Assembly: GCA_033296885.1 (NCBI GenBank)
Contig: MU863910.1
Coordinates: 1-64,000, forward strand
Origin: Triangularia verruculosa
Lineage: Eukaryota > Ascomycota > Sordariomycetes > Sordariales > Podosporaceae
Direction of reading: 5' to 3'
DNA: 64,000 nt
Part shown: one piece after another, positions 42,906 through 53,519 of the stretch
Numbering within the stretch: position 1 is the first letter of the stretch
Layout: each line of letters starts with the position of its first letter
Made by a program: the position numbers and the translations under genes
Notes under the pieces: generated by a model
Database searches by the model: none
What the model saw: the letters and a program-made list of their open reading frames with translations, nothing else
Told to the model about the DNA's origin: nothing

Positions 42906-43236
42906 TCAAGCCGCCCGGTCAGCAGCGGCCGCAGTAGAATTTGCGCTCTTCTTCTTGCCTCCAAACATGAAATACACAGCTCCGAGCCCTACCGTCACAG
43001 CGCCCAGATACCTAAGGTATCATATTTTCGTCAACATCAAGAGTTAAGCGCTTCTCAGTGTCATAGACTCACACGAAGTTCTTGTTTGGGTTTGTTCCAT
43101 CCTTATTGTAGACCTTTGTCGTTCCCTTCTCACCCACATGTGGACCTTGAGGGTTGGAGTAGCATCTTTGTGCGACCCTGCCCCGGGATTGCTGCAGGAC
43201 AGGGCGAAGAAGGTTGCTTGCGCCGAGGCGGTTCAT
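42906..43236 (-). CDS. Small single-pass mitochondrial-like membrane protein (89 aa)
   Basis: Two exons, 43073-43236 and 42906-43011, join in frame across a 61-nt intron (GTGAGT...CTTAG). The N-terminus (MNRLGASNLLRPVLQQSRGR) is basic and acid-free, as in a mitochondrial presequence. It is followed by a polar stretch (HVGEKGTTKVYNKDGTNPNK), one predicted membrane helix (YLGAVTVGLGAVYFMFGG), then KKK and an Ala-rich tail. Neither exon alone looks like a gene, but the joined product reads as a real small protein. Its layout resembles small accessory subunits of the inner membrane. I do not recognise the family. Confidence 0.78.
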
Positions 43237-43562
43237 CTTGATCTGTGGTGTCTGCTGGTGTTTGAGGATGGAGGTTCAGACAGTGTAGTAGACCAGATGA
43301 TGGCTCAAGTACAAACTGAGGACGGATCCCTGAAGAAAAGGGGCGCAACACATAAAAGTGATGACATCATGTTGACGAAGGAACAGCCGCCCCACCATCA
43401 AAAGAACGGGTTGTCACTTTCTAGAATACTTCGAGTGGACACTTGGCCCAGAGCCGCATTGCTTCCTTTAACAATCACAGTCACCTCCACCGTGTCCGCA
43501 GCCGCCATCCGCACCTGGATTTCCCATCGTCTTCGCCGTTTATTCCCCTTCCCGGATTCGCG
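43237..43562. other. Intergenic, no gene seen
   Basis: Promoter of the 89-aa gene and 3' flank of the 67-aa gene. Nothing else is recognised. Confidence 0.45.
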
Positions 43563-43825
43563 CTAGCAGCAGTGCTTGTGGAAGGAGCATGACCCTCCAC
43601 AGCATGTAAACCCGACATTCATACCGCCGCCGCGCATCGAGACCTCGTTATCCGCCTGTGGTAGCGGCTCAGCTTTCTGAGATCTCCATTAGCATCGCTT
43701 CCAAATGGGGCAGTTGCATGTCAGGGGATTCTCACTGGCTGCTCGAAAACGACCCTCTTCACGCTGCCGTCCTGAGGGACCGCCTCCATCCGCTCCTGTT
43801 TTCCCGGTTCTTGTACGGTAGGCAT
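43563..43825 (-). CDS. 67-aa protein with MRGGG motif and Cys-rich C-terminus
   Basis: Exons 43736-43825 and 43563-43676 join in phase 0 across a 59-nt intron with canonical signals (GTGAGA...GCTAATGG...CTCAG). The product begins MPTVQEPGKQERMEAV and is charged and unstructured. It ends with SMRGGG and then GFTCCGGSCSFHKHCC, with five cysteines in the last 16 residues plus two His. Small fungal proteins ending in a Cys-dense tail may be membrane-anchored by S-acylation or may bind metal; this is inference. I do not know a function. The length is complete: start, stop and splice sites are all present. Confidence 0.72.
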
Positions 43826-44488
43826 GATGAGTGTGTTTATCTTGTTGTCATGAGATTCGAGGACGATGTTTTCGTTGCTGTACGCTCGTCGCGTTGTCGT
43901 GCTCACCGCCGAGAATTTATCAGCTCCGATAGCCACCGAGGCCTCCATCCAGCTGGGGCCTGTGCGCTGCCCAACGCTGATTGGCCAGCCGGAGACGCGC
44001 CGAGAGCTCACGATAGCGTTGTTCTGAGAAGAGCAAACAGTCGTCGCGATGCACAATTACATCACGAAGGGCCGAACAGTGTGCTACAGCTTCAAGAGCT
44101 ATAAGTCAGCTCCAGTATTGTACGGCTTATACAAGTGCAGCCTGGCCGATGGACTACGGCCTTCATGTTCTACTTGCGCAATTCCTTCCTTTTTCATACC
44201 TACTGTATCAACTGGGAATAGCGTTCAGCTGATGTCAAATTGAAGACTTTGATTTCCAGGCGCATTATTACATCAGGTAGCGCTAGATCAACCTCAGTTA
44301 CAGGTGAATTGCTGCCCCATTTTTTAAATAATCAATCAATTTAATGTAATATGCGATGCTGGCTCCTCGATTATACAGGAGATAAGCACCCATTGTCCTT
44401 TAACTGTACTTGACAGGTAGATTGATCAAGGTGGATAGATAGCGGTAGTACATCTTTGGCGATACCTCGTCCTCTTACACATCTAGGC
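43826..44488. other. Intergenic, AT-rich, no gene seen
   Basis: The frame upstream of the 67-aa gene remains open for about 75 codons, but these contain no recognisable domain. The rest, especially 44220-44400, is AT-rich. Confidence 0.5.
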
Positions 44489-45610
44489 TTAAGAGCCCCA
44501 TTGCTTCGACTTGGACCCTTCCCCCAAAGCAAACCCTTCCTTCGCCAGGAACTCCTCCAACGTGACCAATTCACCCAACCCGCACTCCCTAACCAACTTT
44601 TTCCCTTCCTCCACCGATACCTCCGTCTCTGTTCCCGCATGCCCAAACTCCTCCAGCGCCGCATATCCCTCCACCAAAACGTCCTTCAAGCTCTCCGGAA
44701 AGCCCCTCAAGCCCACCTCCCTAACCTCCCGCTCCGAGACCTGCTCGTACCTCACCCTCTCCCCCGTATGCCGTGAAAACGCGTCGGCGATCTCATCCAG
44801 GGTATACAGCCCCTCCGCAGCCAGCACCGTCCTCCCCTTCCCACCCCCCTCCCCCTCCTCCGCCCACCTCTCCACATTCTCCATAATCGCCGCCACAAAC
44901 TTGCCCGTGTCCCTCCCCGCATCGATCAGGGGGACTTTTGTCTGCCCGCTCACATGCAGCCGCATGACCCACCCCTTCGTCTCCTCGTCGTACTTTGGCG
45001 CCAAAAAGTCCTGCGTCAACCAGTTGCTCATGAAGAAGCCGAGCGAGACAAACGCCGATTTGATCTGCGGGTGCAGAGACCGGAGGTGGGCTTCGGCGCG
45101 GGCCTTGTCGTCAAACGGGGTGACGCTGATGTACTTTCCGGCAGACAGCTCGGTGATGCTGGGGAGGGTGCTGAAGATGATGGTGTCGACCTTTTGGGCG
45201 AGGGCGGCGGAGGCGATGTTTTGCACGGCGAGGAATTCTTTGTCGTCCGAGTTGTTCTTGGGCGTGTGGAGGGAAGGAGAGAAGGAGGGGGTCGTCATGA
45301 CGAAGGCCGTGTGGACATTTTCTAGGGCCGGGACGAGAGTGGAAGGGGTGTGGAAGTCGACGTTGGTGACGACCTGGATGGTGGAAGTGCGGTTGGTGGT
45401 GGTGGGCTGGGAGGAGTTGGTGAACTGGTGCCATTGGTCAAGGGGGATGGTGAGCGAGGAGATGGGGAGGGAGCGGCTTGTGAGGGCGCGGAGCTGGAAC
45501 TGGGAGGCGTGTGGGAGAGAGTCTATCGGCGTGGAGAGGAGCTGGTTGATGACGGAGCCACCTTGTTGGCCTGTGGCACCAAAGACCGCGAGGAGTTTCC
45601 TGTCTGTCAT
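44489..45610 (-). CDS. NmrA-like NAD(P)-binding protein
   Basis: A single exon encodes 373 aa. The N-terminal nucleotide motif VFGATGQQGGSV is the atypical SDR/NmrA glycine motif. Further family-like features are the VVTNVDFHTPSTLVPALENV and AFVMTTPSF segments, and SLGFFMSNW near the active-site region. The usual SDR YxxxK is not obvious, as expected for NmrA-type redox sensors rather than dehydrogenases. NmrA proteins sense the NAD(P) ratio and regulate GATA factors; other members act as reductases. The C-terminal half is charged and Glu-rich. The substrate is unknown. Confidence 0.85.
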   Translation of the reverse strand: MTDRKLLAVFGATGQQGGSVINQLLSTPIDSLPHASQFQLRALTSRSLPISSLTIPLDQWHQFTNSSQPTTTNRTSTIQVVTNVDFHTPSTLVPALENVHTAFVMTTPSFSPSLHTPKNNSDDKEFLAVQNIASAALAQKVDTIIFSTLPSITELSAGKYISVTPFDDKARAEAHLRSLHPQIKSAFVSLGFFMSNWLTQDFLAPKYDEETKGWVMRLHVSGQTKVPLIDAGRDTGKFVAAIMENVERWAEEGEGGGKGRTVLAAEGLYTLDEIADAFSRHTGERVRYEQVSEREVREVGLRGFPESLKDVLVEGYAALEEFGHAGTETEVSVEEGKKLVRECGLGELVTLEEFLAKEGFALGEGSKSKQWGS

Positions 45611-45991
45611 GATGGAGTCGATCTGTCAAATATAGGATGTTTCGTGATGGTATAGATTTGTGTGTGAAGAAGAAAGTCAGTGAATGGCTGGTCATGAACG
45701 GCCTTTTTATGTGCAAGTCTGATGGTGTCCGCGGTACACCGTGGAGGAACTTTTGCACCCCAACTTGCTTGCAGTGACAAATGCCCGCTTTCCGAGTTGG
45801 CGCCCTCGGACTTTTGTGATGACAAACCCGGAATTTTCCTCAACACATTGAAGACCACGACAGGATTGTGCTTGGAACTTGAACATAAAATGTATTTGCA
45901 TGTACAGTGGGTGGTCCATGTTGTTAGGCATATAAGTACAAAGATCATTTCGAGCTTGGAGGAAGGAAACCAAATGATATGAAACATAAAA
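45611..45991. other. Intergenic, no gene seen
   Basis: Promoter of the NmrA-like gene and 3' end of the dioxygenase-reductase gene. No exon is supported. Confidence 0.5.
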
Positions 45992-48900
45992 CTAAAAGGT
46001 CGGTGCCACCCTAACGTGCATCTTGTCGCCTCCTTGGCTTCCCAATCGGAAAGATCGCAACGACGTCGTGGAGAGTCTCGCGGCGTGCACCGGTGGCCGT
46101 GACTGCGAAACTGACCGCACGCTCATGCTGCGCCCGACACGGGTCCCTCCGCTTCCTGTTGAGCCCGCCGGTGAGGGCGGCACGGACCGACCCCGAGACC
46201 GAACATTCAGCTTGCCCATCATGGCCGCCATGGCTGTTGCGCCGTCGAGTGGCGGAGTAGGCGGTGACCGGATGGGATGAGGCGCGGTGATACCAAAGCC
46301 GCTGTGCATCATGCGGCCGGCTTGTGGTGTTCGAGAGTTCAGTGGCCTGCCGCTATAGGATGCCATCATGCGCTCCAACGAGGTGGCGCGGGATGGGGGT
46401 CTCAGTGGAGGCGATCGCGTCGAGGACGGCGGGGTGGGTGGCCGATGATGTTGCTCCGCGGCTGCCTGGATTTGCTCAAATGTCAACGAGGACGGCAGCT
46501 TGCTCAACCGGCGGATGGACCTCATGTTGGCATCGATAAAGTTGGACATGGCTTTGACCGCCGTGTTGTTCTCGTGCGTGGCCATGGCACTGGTTTCAGG
46601 AGATGTGCTCGCTCTGGCGAGATGCATTGCGTTTAGCGTTTGCGGCGCCGGACTGGCCTTCGGGGCGCCCCGAATGCTGGCTTGGATTCGGCTCATGACA
46701 TTGTCAAAGTCGACGCCCGACTTTTGTTGCTGCGCAGACATGTAGGCTGGTGCAGCCCCAAGCACAGTTTCTTGGGTCAGGACAAAGAACGACCCATCCC
46801 GGATTCTCTGCCTGACCAGGTTCCATCGAGTCCTTGCTGGCTTGCGCTCGAGCACTGGATTGTACACCTTGTGCTTCGCGAGCTTTGCGTAAAACATCTC
46901 CAGTCTTCTGGCCATGCGCTCCAGGGCTTGCATGAGGAAAGTTGCGAGCACCATCAGCCGCTGGTCATCGTCTTCAGCCGCCATGGCCATCACACTGTCA
47001 AAGGCATCCATGCCGTGACACGCTTCCTCACGGATATCTTCTAGCAGCTCAATATCAAGTTCGACGCTCTTGGCAGCGTAGTCGAAGATGCCACGCTCGG
47101 CAAATCTGATGTTGCCACTGCGCTGGCCGACGAATTGACCAATCAGTGCGACCTCTTGAGAGGTTGCAACAGCATCTGGAGAAGTCTTTGCGCGCGCGAT
47201 GATTCCGAGCACATCGGGCAATCGCAGGTCGGATCCCGTACCGGCGCTATCGGCAAGGGTAAACGACAGTTTGAGCACGAGTTCCTGAAGCTTAGGACCA
47301 AACAGTGCGGAGAAGCCTCCCTGAAGAAGACGGGACTGGTAGTCATAAAAGACCCTCACCATTCCCACAGCCTTGGGGCGCGTCCAAACGTTCTCGGATT
47401 CCCGGAGGTACTCGTCGCGAGCGCCATCCACGTCACCAGCACTGATGATATCGTGCATCTCGAACTGGTGTGCCACCAGAGTTTCGACAGTTGTACGCAG
47501 GTATGCGGCCCAAAGATCGTACAGATCGCCGAGCTCCAGGACACCATGGAAGTCTGGCTTCGATGTGAGCTGGCCAACAAAGTACTTTGTCAACAAGCTG
47601 TTGACCTCGGGGTTGTTGGTGTGGGCAAGGTTGTCGAAGGTCTTGGAGCAGTCAACGCCGGCGTTGGACTTGATGATCAAAGTGCCGCCAGGGTGCATGG
47701 GACAAAAGTCCGTCACATCGTAGACGCTGCCATGCACACCAATCCACATGCGGCTGTCGGGCCGATGACCAGTGTGGCGAGCGAGCTGAGAGAGAGGAAT
47801 GGCGGGAAGATTGCAGGGCAGAGGCTTGGGGGTCATGAAGACGTCCAGCATGAAGCGACGCTCGGCAAACGCCTTGTTGATGATGGTGTCGGCGGCCTCC
47901 ATCGTTGAGGTGCAGTAGTTGTAGAGTGCTTGGCGGATCCCCTTCATCACCGTGTCAAACACGGCGACAGAGCCGCAGACGTAAAGGTAGCCACCGAGAC
48001 CCCCTTGCTTTTTCGACATGACCAGCTCCGAGATGGTGGCTCCCTGCTCCACGATGAGAGCATCAATGTACCGTGGTGGCATCTCCTTCTCAACCAACTC
48101 GCGCGAGTGTCGGTCGTACACCAAACCACGGCTGTCACGGGAAAAGGCGAGGTGGACTTCGATCAAGCCGGCCTCCACATAGTCGCGCAATTCCTCTTCG
48201 TACGTAAACTTTTCACGAGACTGGACTCCGAGATACAGAAGATCTCGGCCGGCCGCGTTACTATGAGAGGCAAGCCGGGCCTGCCAAAAGCTCCGCATCG
48301 GGGCGATTCCGGAGCCACCAGCGAACAGACAGACTGGCGCCGCCCGATCGATGGGCAGCTGGAAGTTGAGGGGACGGCTGACCCCAATCAACACGTCCTC
48401 CTCGTCGTCGATAAGCTCATCACTGGAGCCCACGAACGGGTTTAGGAAGCCACTGCTCACACCTGCGCGTTGGATCTCTTCGTCTCCGGCAAATGTCGAA
48501 CAGAGGTTGTACTCCGCCCGGGAAATGCTCAGCTCAACCACCGAAGGCAGAAGTTCTTGAGAGTAGTTTGAGATGGAATATGTCCTGGGCACCTCCACAG
48601 TGATGAGATCGCAGAGCCACGACATGTCGCCACTGAGGTCGAAGGCACGATCCCAGATGTGCGGGTTGGTCTCACTCACAGCAGCCTGAAGCAGGTCTCC
48701 GAGAGAACCCTTGACTGGCCACTCTGTTGTCGCAAGAACCTGAAGCACCGTGTTGGAAGAAGCACGGAGCATGTCGTGAATCTTGAGGGCAAGCTCCTTA
48801 GTAATGGGTGCGAGGTGGCCACGTCGTAGGACGTCCTTGACGGTGAGGTGTGGCGCAGAGCTGTGCGAGACAGCGCCCAGGTGCTGCGCAAAGCGCTGCC

Positions 48901-51016
48901 ATTGTGTGTTGGGCGTGATCCGGTAGTCCAGATAATCTCCAAGCCCCAAAGCCGCAGCAACTTTGGCGCACTCAGCCCAGCCATTGAGAGGCATGACAGC
49001 GAGACGATCGCCGGGCTGGAACGTGATACCGGTGTTGTGGAGGTCCAAAGTGACCATGGCGATAGAGCGGTTGGGGTCATTGTCAACGTACGACCGGCTC
49101 AGGATTCGAGACTTGTACCGGCATTCTTCGAAGGTGCCGCGCATCTCGTGGGGCTCGACAGAGATCTTGCCACGAAATGGCTCAAGGCGCTCTTTCATCG
49201 CCTCGGAGAATTGTCTGTGCGTTTCCTCCCATGGCTTCTCGTTCGAGTCGGGGGCACCCGACAAGCCGTTGGTCTCGGTCCTGCCTGTCTTGCTCGCAAT
49301 CTCGAGAATGCCAAAGACCTTGTACCGGCTGGGTGGACGTGTTAGCCAACCAATCATCAAGTACCAATGTTCCGCAACCAGAAACATCGAGCTATAACTA
49401 GAGGCAAGAGCGCGCGGAGGAACTTACTGTGTGCCCATGAAACCCCTCTCGCCCACATAAGCTTCAATGATGCCATCAAGGACACCCATTAGTCTCGGAT
49501 CGCCTGACTGTCTGACAAATTCGGGAATGCGGTAGTGATATTCAATGGCGGCAATGAAGGCGCGAAGATTGGAGGGCAGCCAAGCGCGAAGATGCAAGCC
49601 CTCTTTGCCGAGAAAAGAGTCATAATTGGTTCGGCCTAAGAAGGCGTCCATGACAAGAAAAGGGGGAAACTGGAGGCCGGATGAAGCTGGGCAACGTTTG
49701 CTCAAGGGCGTCGAAAACTTGCCCCAGCGCACCCACTGATGGCCAGGAACGTAGTTTTCCCCTGAATTGGGATTGGTGTTGATGGTATGGAAGGCGTTCG
49801 GCATGCGTTCGAGGATTTCCTTGAGGCGTATCAACTCTCGGAGAAGGCCTTCAACGTTGCGGTTCATGACATGTTCCTGACAGGCTGCTATGGCATCAGG
49901 ACCATGCTGAAATGAGGCTGACGTGTCGGCACAGCCTTTCTGGAAGGCAATCTCTGTTCTCTCGCCGAAAACTGGCCAGCGCATGTCCATGTTGTCGAAT
50001 CTACCCACATACGGATATGTGGCGTTCTTGTCACGCAGTTTCATGTTGAACTGTTGGAAACATACAAGATCAGTAACGCACAAAGCGAAGAAAAAACAAG
50101 AGAACCGGGGAAGGAGCAGAAACAAGACATAAACCTCCTTACCGAGGATTGATCAAAGAAGGTGAGGTGGGGAATGGACCGACCAAGGCGTCTTGAGACC
50201 TGCCAGTATGGCAGCGCAATGCTTCGCGGGATCCCGACTAGCTCTTCTCCCAAGTCATCACCCATCTCGCACTGAGGCCGCCATTTTGTGGGATTGACCG
50301 TTACTCCCTCATTGCCGTCGTTCTTATCTTCGTATCGATAGATGGAGCAGAGCATGCCGAGCGCCACCACTGCTGCCCACAGTGCCTTGTCGGGAATCAT
50401 GTCCGGTGTTCCCTCGACAATAGGAAGTGCAGCGACGGATTCTCGTACACGGCCCCTGGCCACACAGCCTGGAATCCGTTCGCACAAATCTGACCATATC
50501 CTTCCCGGTGAGTTGGCAAGAGCTCCAGGAGACTCGTCGTAGTCTGGTGGACAAAATCCGTGGTCGACACTGAGGTACCCATCTTTCCAACCTGTCCTTG
50601 GCCCAATTTCCTCAGCTCTGATCATGACTTGACGCGCAGGGGCACCGAGTGCAACAGCCAAAAGATCTTGTTCGGCCACGTTGAGTGTGTCGATGTTCTT
50701 CATTCCACTAATCTCGTTGACTGTCGGGATGTTGGCATACAGGACCTCGTTGATAGACTTGCGTTCCCTCATTCGCAACCACTCTTCGGCATCCACACCT
50801 CGAGGAATCTGTTTACCATTAGTTAGCATCTTCCAACGAATCCCCCGCGGCTTCAAGGCTCACATCGAAGGCTGCGTGAATATCTCCCGGCTGAGTGTAG
50901 CCAGAAAAGGAGCAGCCTCTTGGTCCCATGCGGCTGCTAGACCGGCTGCCAGCAGCTGAGCCAGCAGGACACTGGCCGCCGGCCATGCCAGACATTGGGC
51001 ACGATTGCATAGACAT
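45992..51016 (-). CDS. IDO/PrnB-like heme dioxygenase fused to FAD/NADPH reductase and cytochrome b5 (1592 aa)
   Basis: Four exons join perfectly in phase: 50864-51016, 50143-50808, 49428-50050 and 45992-49328. Residues 1-51 are Cys/Ser/Gly-rich with two Cys-Pro pairs. Residues about 60-530 form an IDO/PrnB-like heme domain: the SSGLQFPPFLVMDAFLG, LRAFIAAIEYH and IPEFVRQSGDPRLMG blocks align with IDO. The His of GTHRYKVFG (residue 481) is the expected proximal heme ligand and is created by the exon 3/4 splice. Residues about 540-980 are a P450-reductase-type module without a flavodoxin domain: FAD motif RTYSIS (about 729), NADPH motif GGSGIAPMRSF (about 818) and YVCGSV (about 930). Cytochrome b5 spans about 990-1070, with HPGG and a second heme His at about 1050. 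A 500-residue helical then Ser/Pro/Arg-rich tail follows. The inferred activity is NADPH-driven oxidation of an indole-like substrate. Confidence 0.9.
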
Positions 51017-51908
51017 TATGGCAGACAAAGGCTGGAACAAACACGCTAGATCGAAAGCCACTGTTGAGTATTAAACAAAAAGGGGTATCAAAAAGGGGCC
51101 TCCAGGGCCATGAAATGTAAAGACAGCCAAACGACCAAGCACGACGGCGAGATCAACAACAGGCAAGAATGTGCCGGTAGAGTGACAGTGGATCGAAGAA
51201 AAAGTTTGGGAGGCCCGGCCAGAGCTTATACCAGCCGCCACGCCATGATGCTCCTCCTCCTCAGAGAAACGGCGGGGGGGCAAATCCAGGATCAGCTGCG
51301 TCCAGGCGGCGGCAAACAAGGGGGAGACGCGAATGAGCCCATCTCGAAACGGATGGACGCGTCTTGGCCGTCGTCCCAAGTGCTTTCGTCGTGATGTTTC
51401 AGACCCCAACCCTGGTCGCGATTGTTTAAGCTTGTCTGTGTGTGACGGGGATTATTAGGTAATGTCCGCCCGTTCATCCAATCAGCGCTGGCTGGTTCCT
51501 GGGGCGGGGCGCACAGCAGGGATCGGCTGCGACGCAGGCCTGGTGCCAAGCTCTTGGACCTGCAGCCGAATGTCTCCAGATGCCGCCGAGAAATTGCAGA
51601 CCTCACTTCACATCGAGGCTTTGGGACAATAGGTTTCGGATGAGTGTCTAAGTTTAGTTGAGATGGGGTGCCTGATCCTGGCAACCAAGGACCGTCACAA
51701 TCATAGCTAGGTATGTATTTTCGTACGCTTTCCCGAAGGTGATGGAGGCTGGAATTCGAAAGAGCACAGAATTTAAGGTCAAGACCAAATCTCATTCGTA
51801 CTCTGATTACTCGAAAATATTGTCCATCAGCTACCCCGTTCTCATCGCCTTGCATTGGGCACCGAACAGCAACCCCCGCGTCTTGGTCTTCTGGCACCAT
51901 CTTCCTTG
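51017..51908. other. Intergenic, no gene seen
   Basis: Promoter of the dioxygenase-reductase fusion (from 51017) and 3' flank of the F-box-like gene. No coding exon is supported on either strand. Confidence 0.5.
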
Positions 51909-53519
51909 TCACCTGCCTACCTCCCAAGGAGGCAACCACTTCCGCTCTTCATACCCTGGGTCCATGTTTTCCTCAACAAGAGACCAAAATGACGGCAAGG
52001 GCGATGCCGTGGCGAACCGTAGGCCCCTTCTCCATTCCCATGCCGTCACCAGATCCGGCACCCTTCCATCATACGAACTGGGTTCAAGATTATCTTCGGC
52101 GATTTTGTTAGTGCGAATTACCTCAGTGATTTGGTCCTCGCACCATGGCTGGCCTGGGTCAAAGTTGCATTTTATTCGTGAAGTTGGCTTGTTGATATTG
52201 GCAAGTAGTTGGGGAAACCTGACAGCATGCCAGCAAGCTTCTGCAGTTCTCATCCGCATCAGGAAGGCATTCTCCGGATCATTGAAGCGACGCTCTTTGG
52301 CAATTTGCCAAGCAGCATCACGTTGGATGGCTTCGTGAAATACTTCGGCTGACCGTTCGGGCGTTGGGTCACCGTCGAGAACAAGGCTGATGGAATCCGG
52401 AATCTCGGGGTGCGAGGCCTCTGCCATCCACAACGCCACCGGCCTCGTGGCATGGTCCGCCGGCAAAGCATCATCTTCCGCTATGTCTGACCATCTTATG
52501 AGTCCAAACTCAAACGGATCTCCACTTTCAAAGGGATCGTGGAACTGGCCGCTCACTTGACCCCAGGCATTTGTCTGAAACAGATTGTTCCAAAGGTCAG
52601 CGCGTCGTTCTATCCGAAGTGCTGGGTTCTCCAGACAATAAGGCACAAGGCCGCGGATATGACACTCGGGGTGAGCAACTGACACTCTATCCTCGCAAAG
52701 ACGAATTGTCCGCATATACTTCCTTGTGGCTGCAGGGAGAGAACTCAGAAAATGAATAGCTGCCGCTGCTGCCGAGAATCTGAACCTGCCAGGATGATCT
52801 TGCCACATATTCCTCAACGCTGCCGGGGCCTTCTGCTTGCGTGTCGGTAGTCGAGCACCGATCGTATCAAGCTCGTCCTCGGTTGGGATACTCCACGGTT
52901 CTCTGATAACGTCAAGAAAGGCAGCTAGACCGCCTCTTAGTTCAACCTCGTCCCAAAGATACTCGAAATTTTCGACTTTTGGGGGTGCGCTGATATCTGT
53001 GCGACATGCAGGTTCAGTAACAGCTTTGGCTATCAGCTGGGCCTGGAGGCTGCGCTGAACCGAGGGGACCTGGTCCCATCCGTCCCAGTCAAAGCTTAGA
53101 TAATCCTCGGCCTGGTGGTACTGTGATATGGCGTGAACGAACGAACGTGCACCAGCCACTTCGCGAATGACCTCTGGGGCCACGAGCTGCCCCACGGTGC
53201 GCCAATTGACATTTCTCCCGAATCGCGAAACAAAATAAGCCCAGCGTGCAGCCCGAGTGCGTAGATTTGTTGAATAGAGTGTCGAAAACGTGACCGTGTG
53301 GAGGCATAGGGCTAATCCTTGCATCTCCCGAGCAATGAGTTTGCAGGTGTACATCAAATTGAGCTCGATTGGTTGGTTGTTGGCAGTCCTCAACTTCCCA
53401 GCTTCGAAGTCGTAAACATATCCGTCTTCGGTGCCGGCGAAAAGATATTCGCGGTATATCTGATTGCGAAGCTCGCCCGGGAGCAAGAGAATGGGTGGAT
53501 AAGACGATTGGGTGTTCAT
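51909..53519 (-). CDS. F-box/2EXR-like hypothetical protein
   Basis: A single exon of 536 aa, starting at the ATG at 53519 (MNTQSSYPPI); an in-frame ATG at 53579 is also possible. Near the N-terminus, ILLLPGELRNQIYREYLF matches the F-box-like/2EXR motif common in fungal proteins (LPxELRxxIY). It is followed by LNLMYTCKLIAREM, also typical. The remainder is mainly helical with Trp-rich acidic segments (WDGWDQVP, WEWRRGLRF). These proteins are abundant in Sordariomycetes and usually uncharacterised; substrate recruitment to SCF ligases is possible but not shown. Confidence 0.8.
   Translation of the reverse strand: MNTQSSYPPILLLPGELRNQIYREYLFAGTEDGYVYDFEAGKLRTANNQPIELNLMYTCKLIAREMQGLALCLHTVTFSTLYSTNLRTRAARWAYFVSRFGRNVNWRTVGQLVAPEVIREVAGARSFVHAISQYHQAEDYLSFDWDGWDQVPSVQRSLQAQLIAKAVTEPACRTDISAPPKVENFEYLWDEVELRGGLAAFLDVIREPWSIPTEDELDTIGARLPTRKQKAPAALRNMWQDHPGRFRFSAAAAAIHFLSSLPAATRKYMRTIRLCEDRVSVAHPECHIRGLVPYCLENPALRIERRADLWNNLFQTNAWGQVSGQFHDPFESGDPFEFGLIRWSDIAEDDALPADHATRPVALWMAEASHPEIPDSISLVLDGDPTPERSAEVFHEAIQRDAAWQIAKERRFNDPENAFLMRMRTAEACWHAVRFPQLLANINKPTSRIKCNFDPGQPWCEDQITEVIRTNKIAEDNLEPSSYDGRVPDLVTAWEWRRGLRFATASPLPSFWSLVEENMDPGYEERKWLPPWEVGR

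Noticed and set aside
45992..51016. Nitric oxide synthase or P450-reductase fusion
   Set aside because: The heme domain lacks the P450/NOS Cys-ligand signature and instead shows IDO-like blocks with a His ligand; no flavodoxin domain is present.
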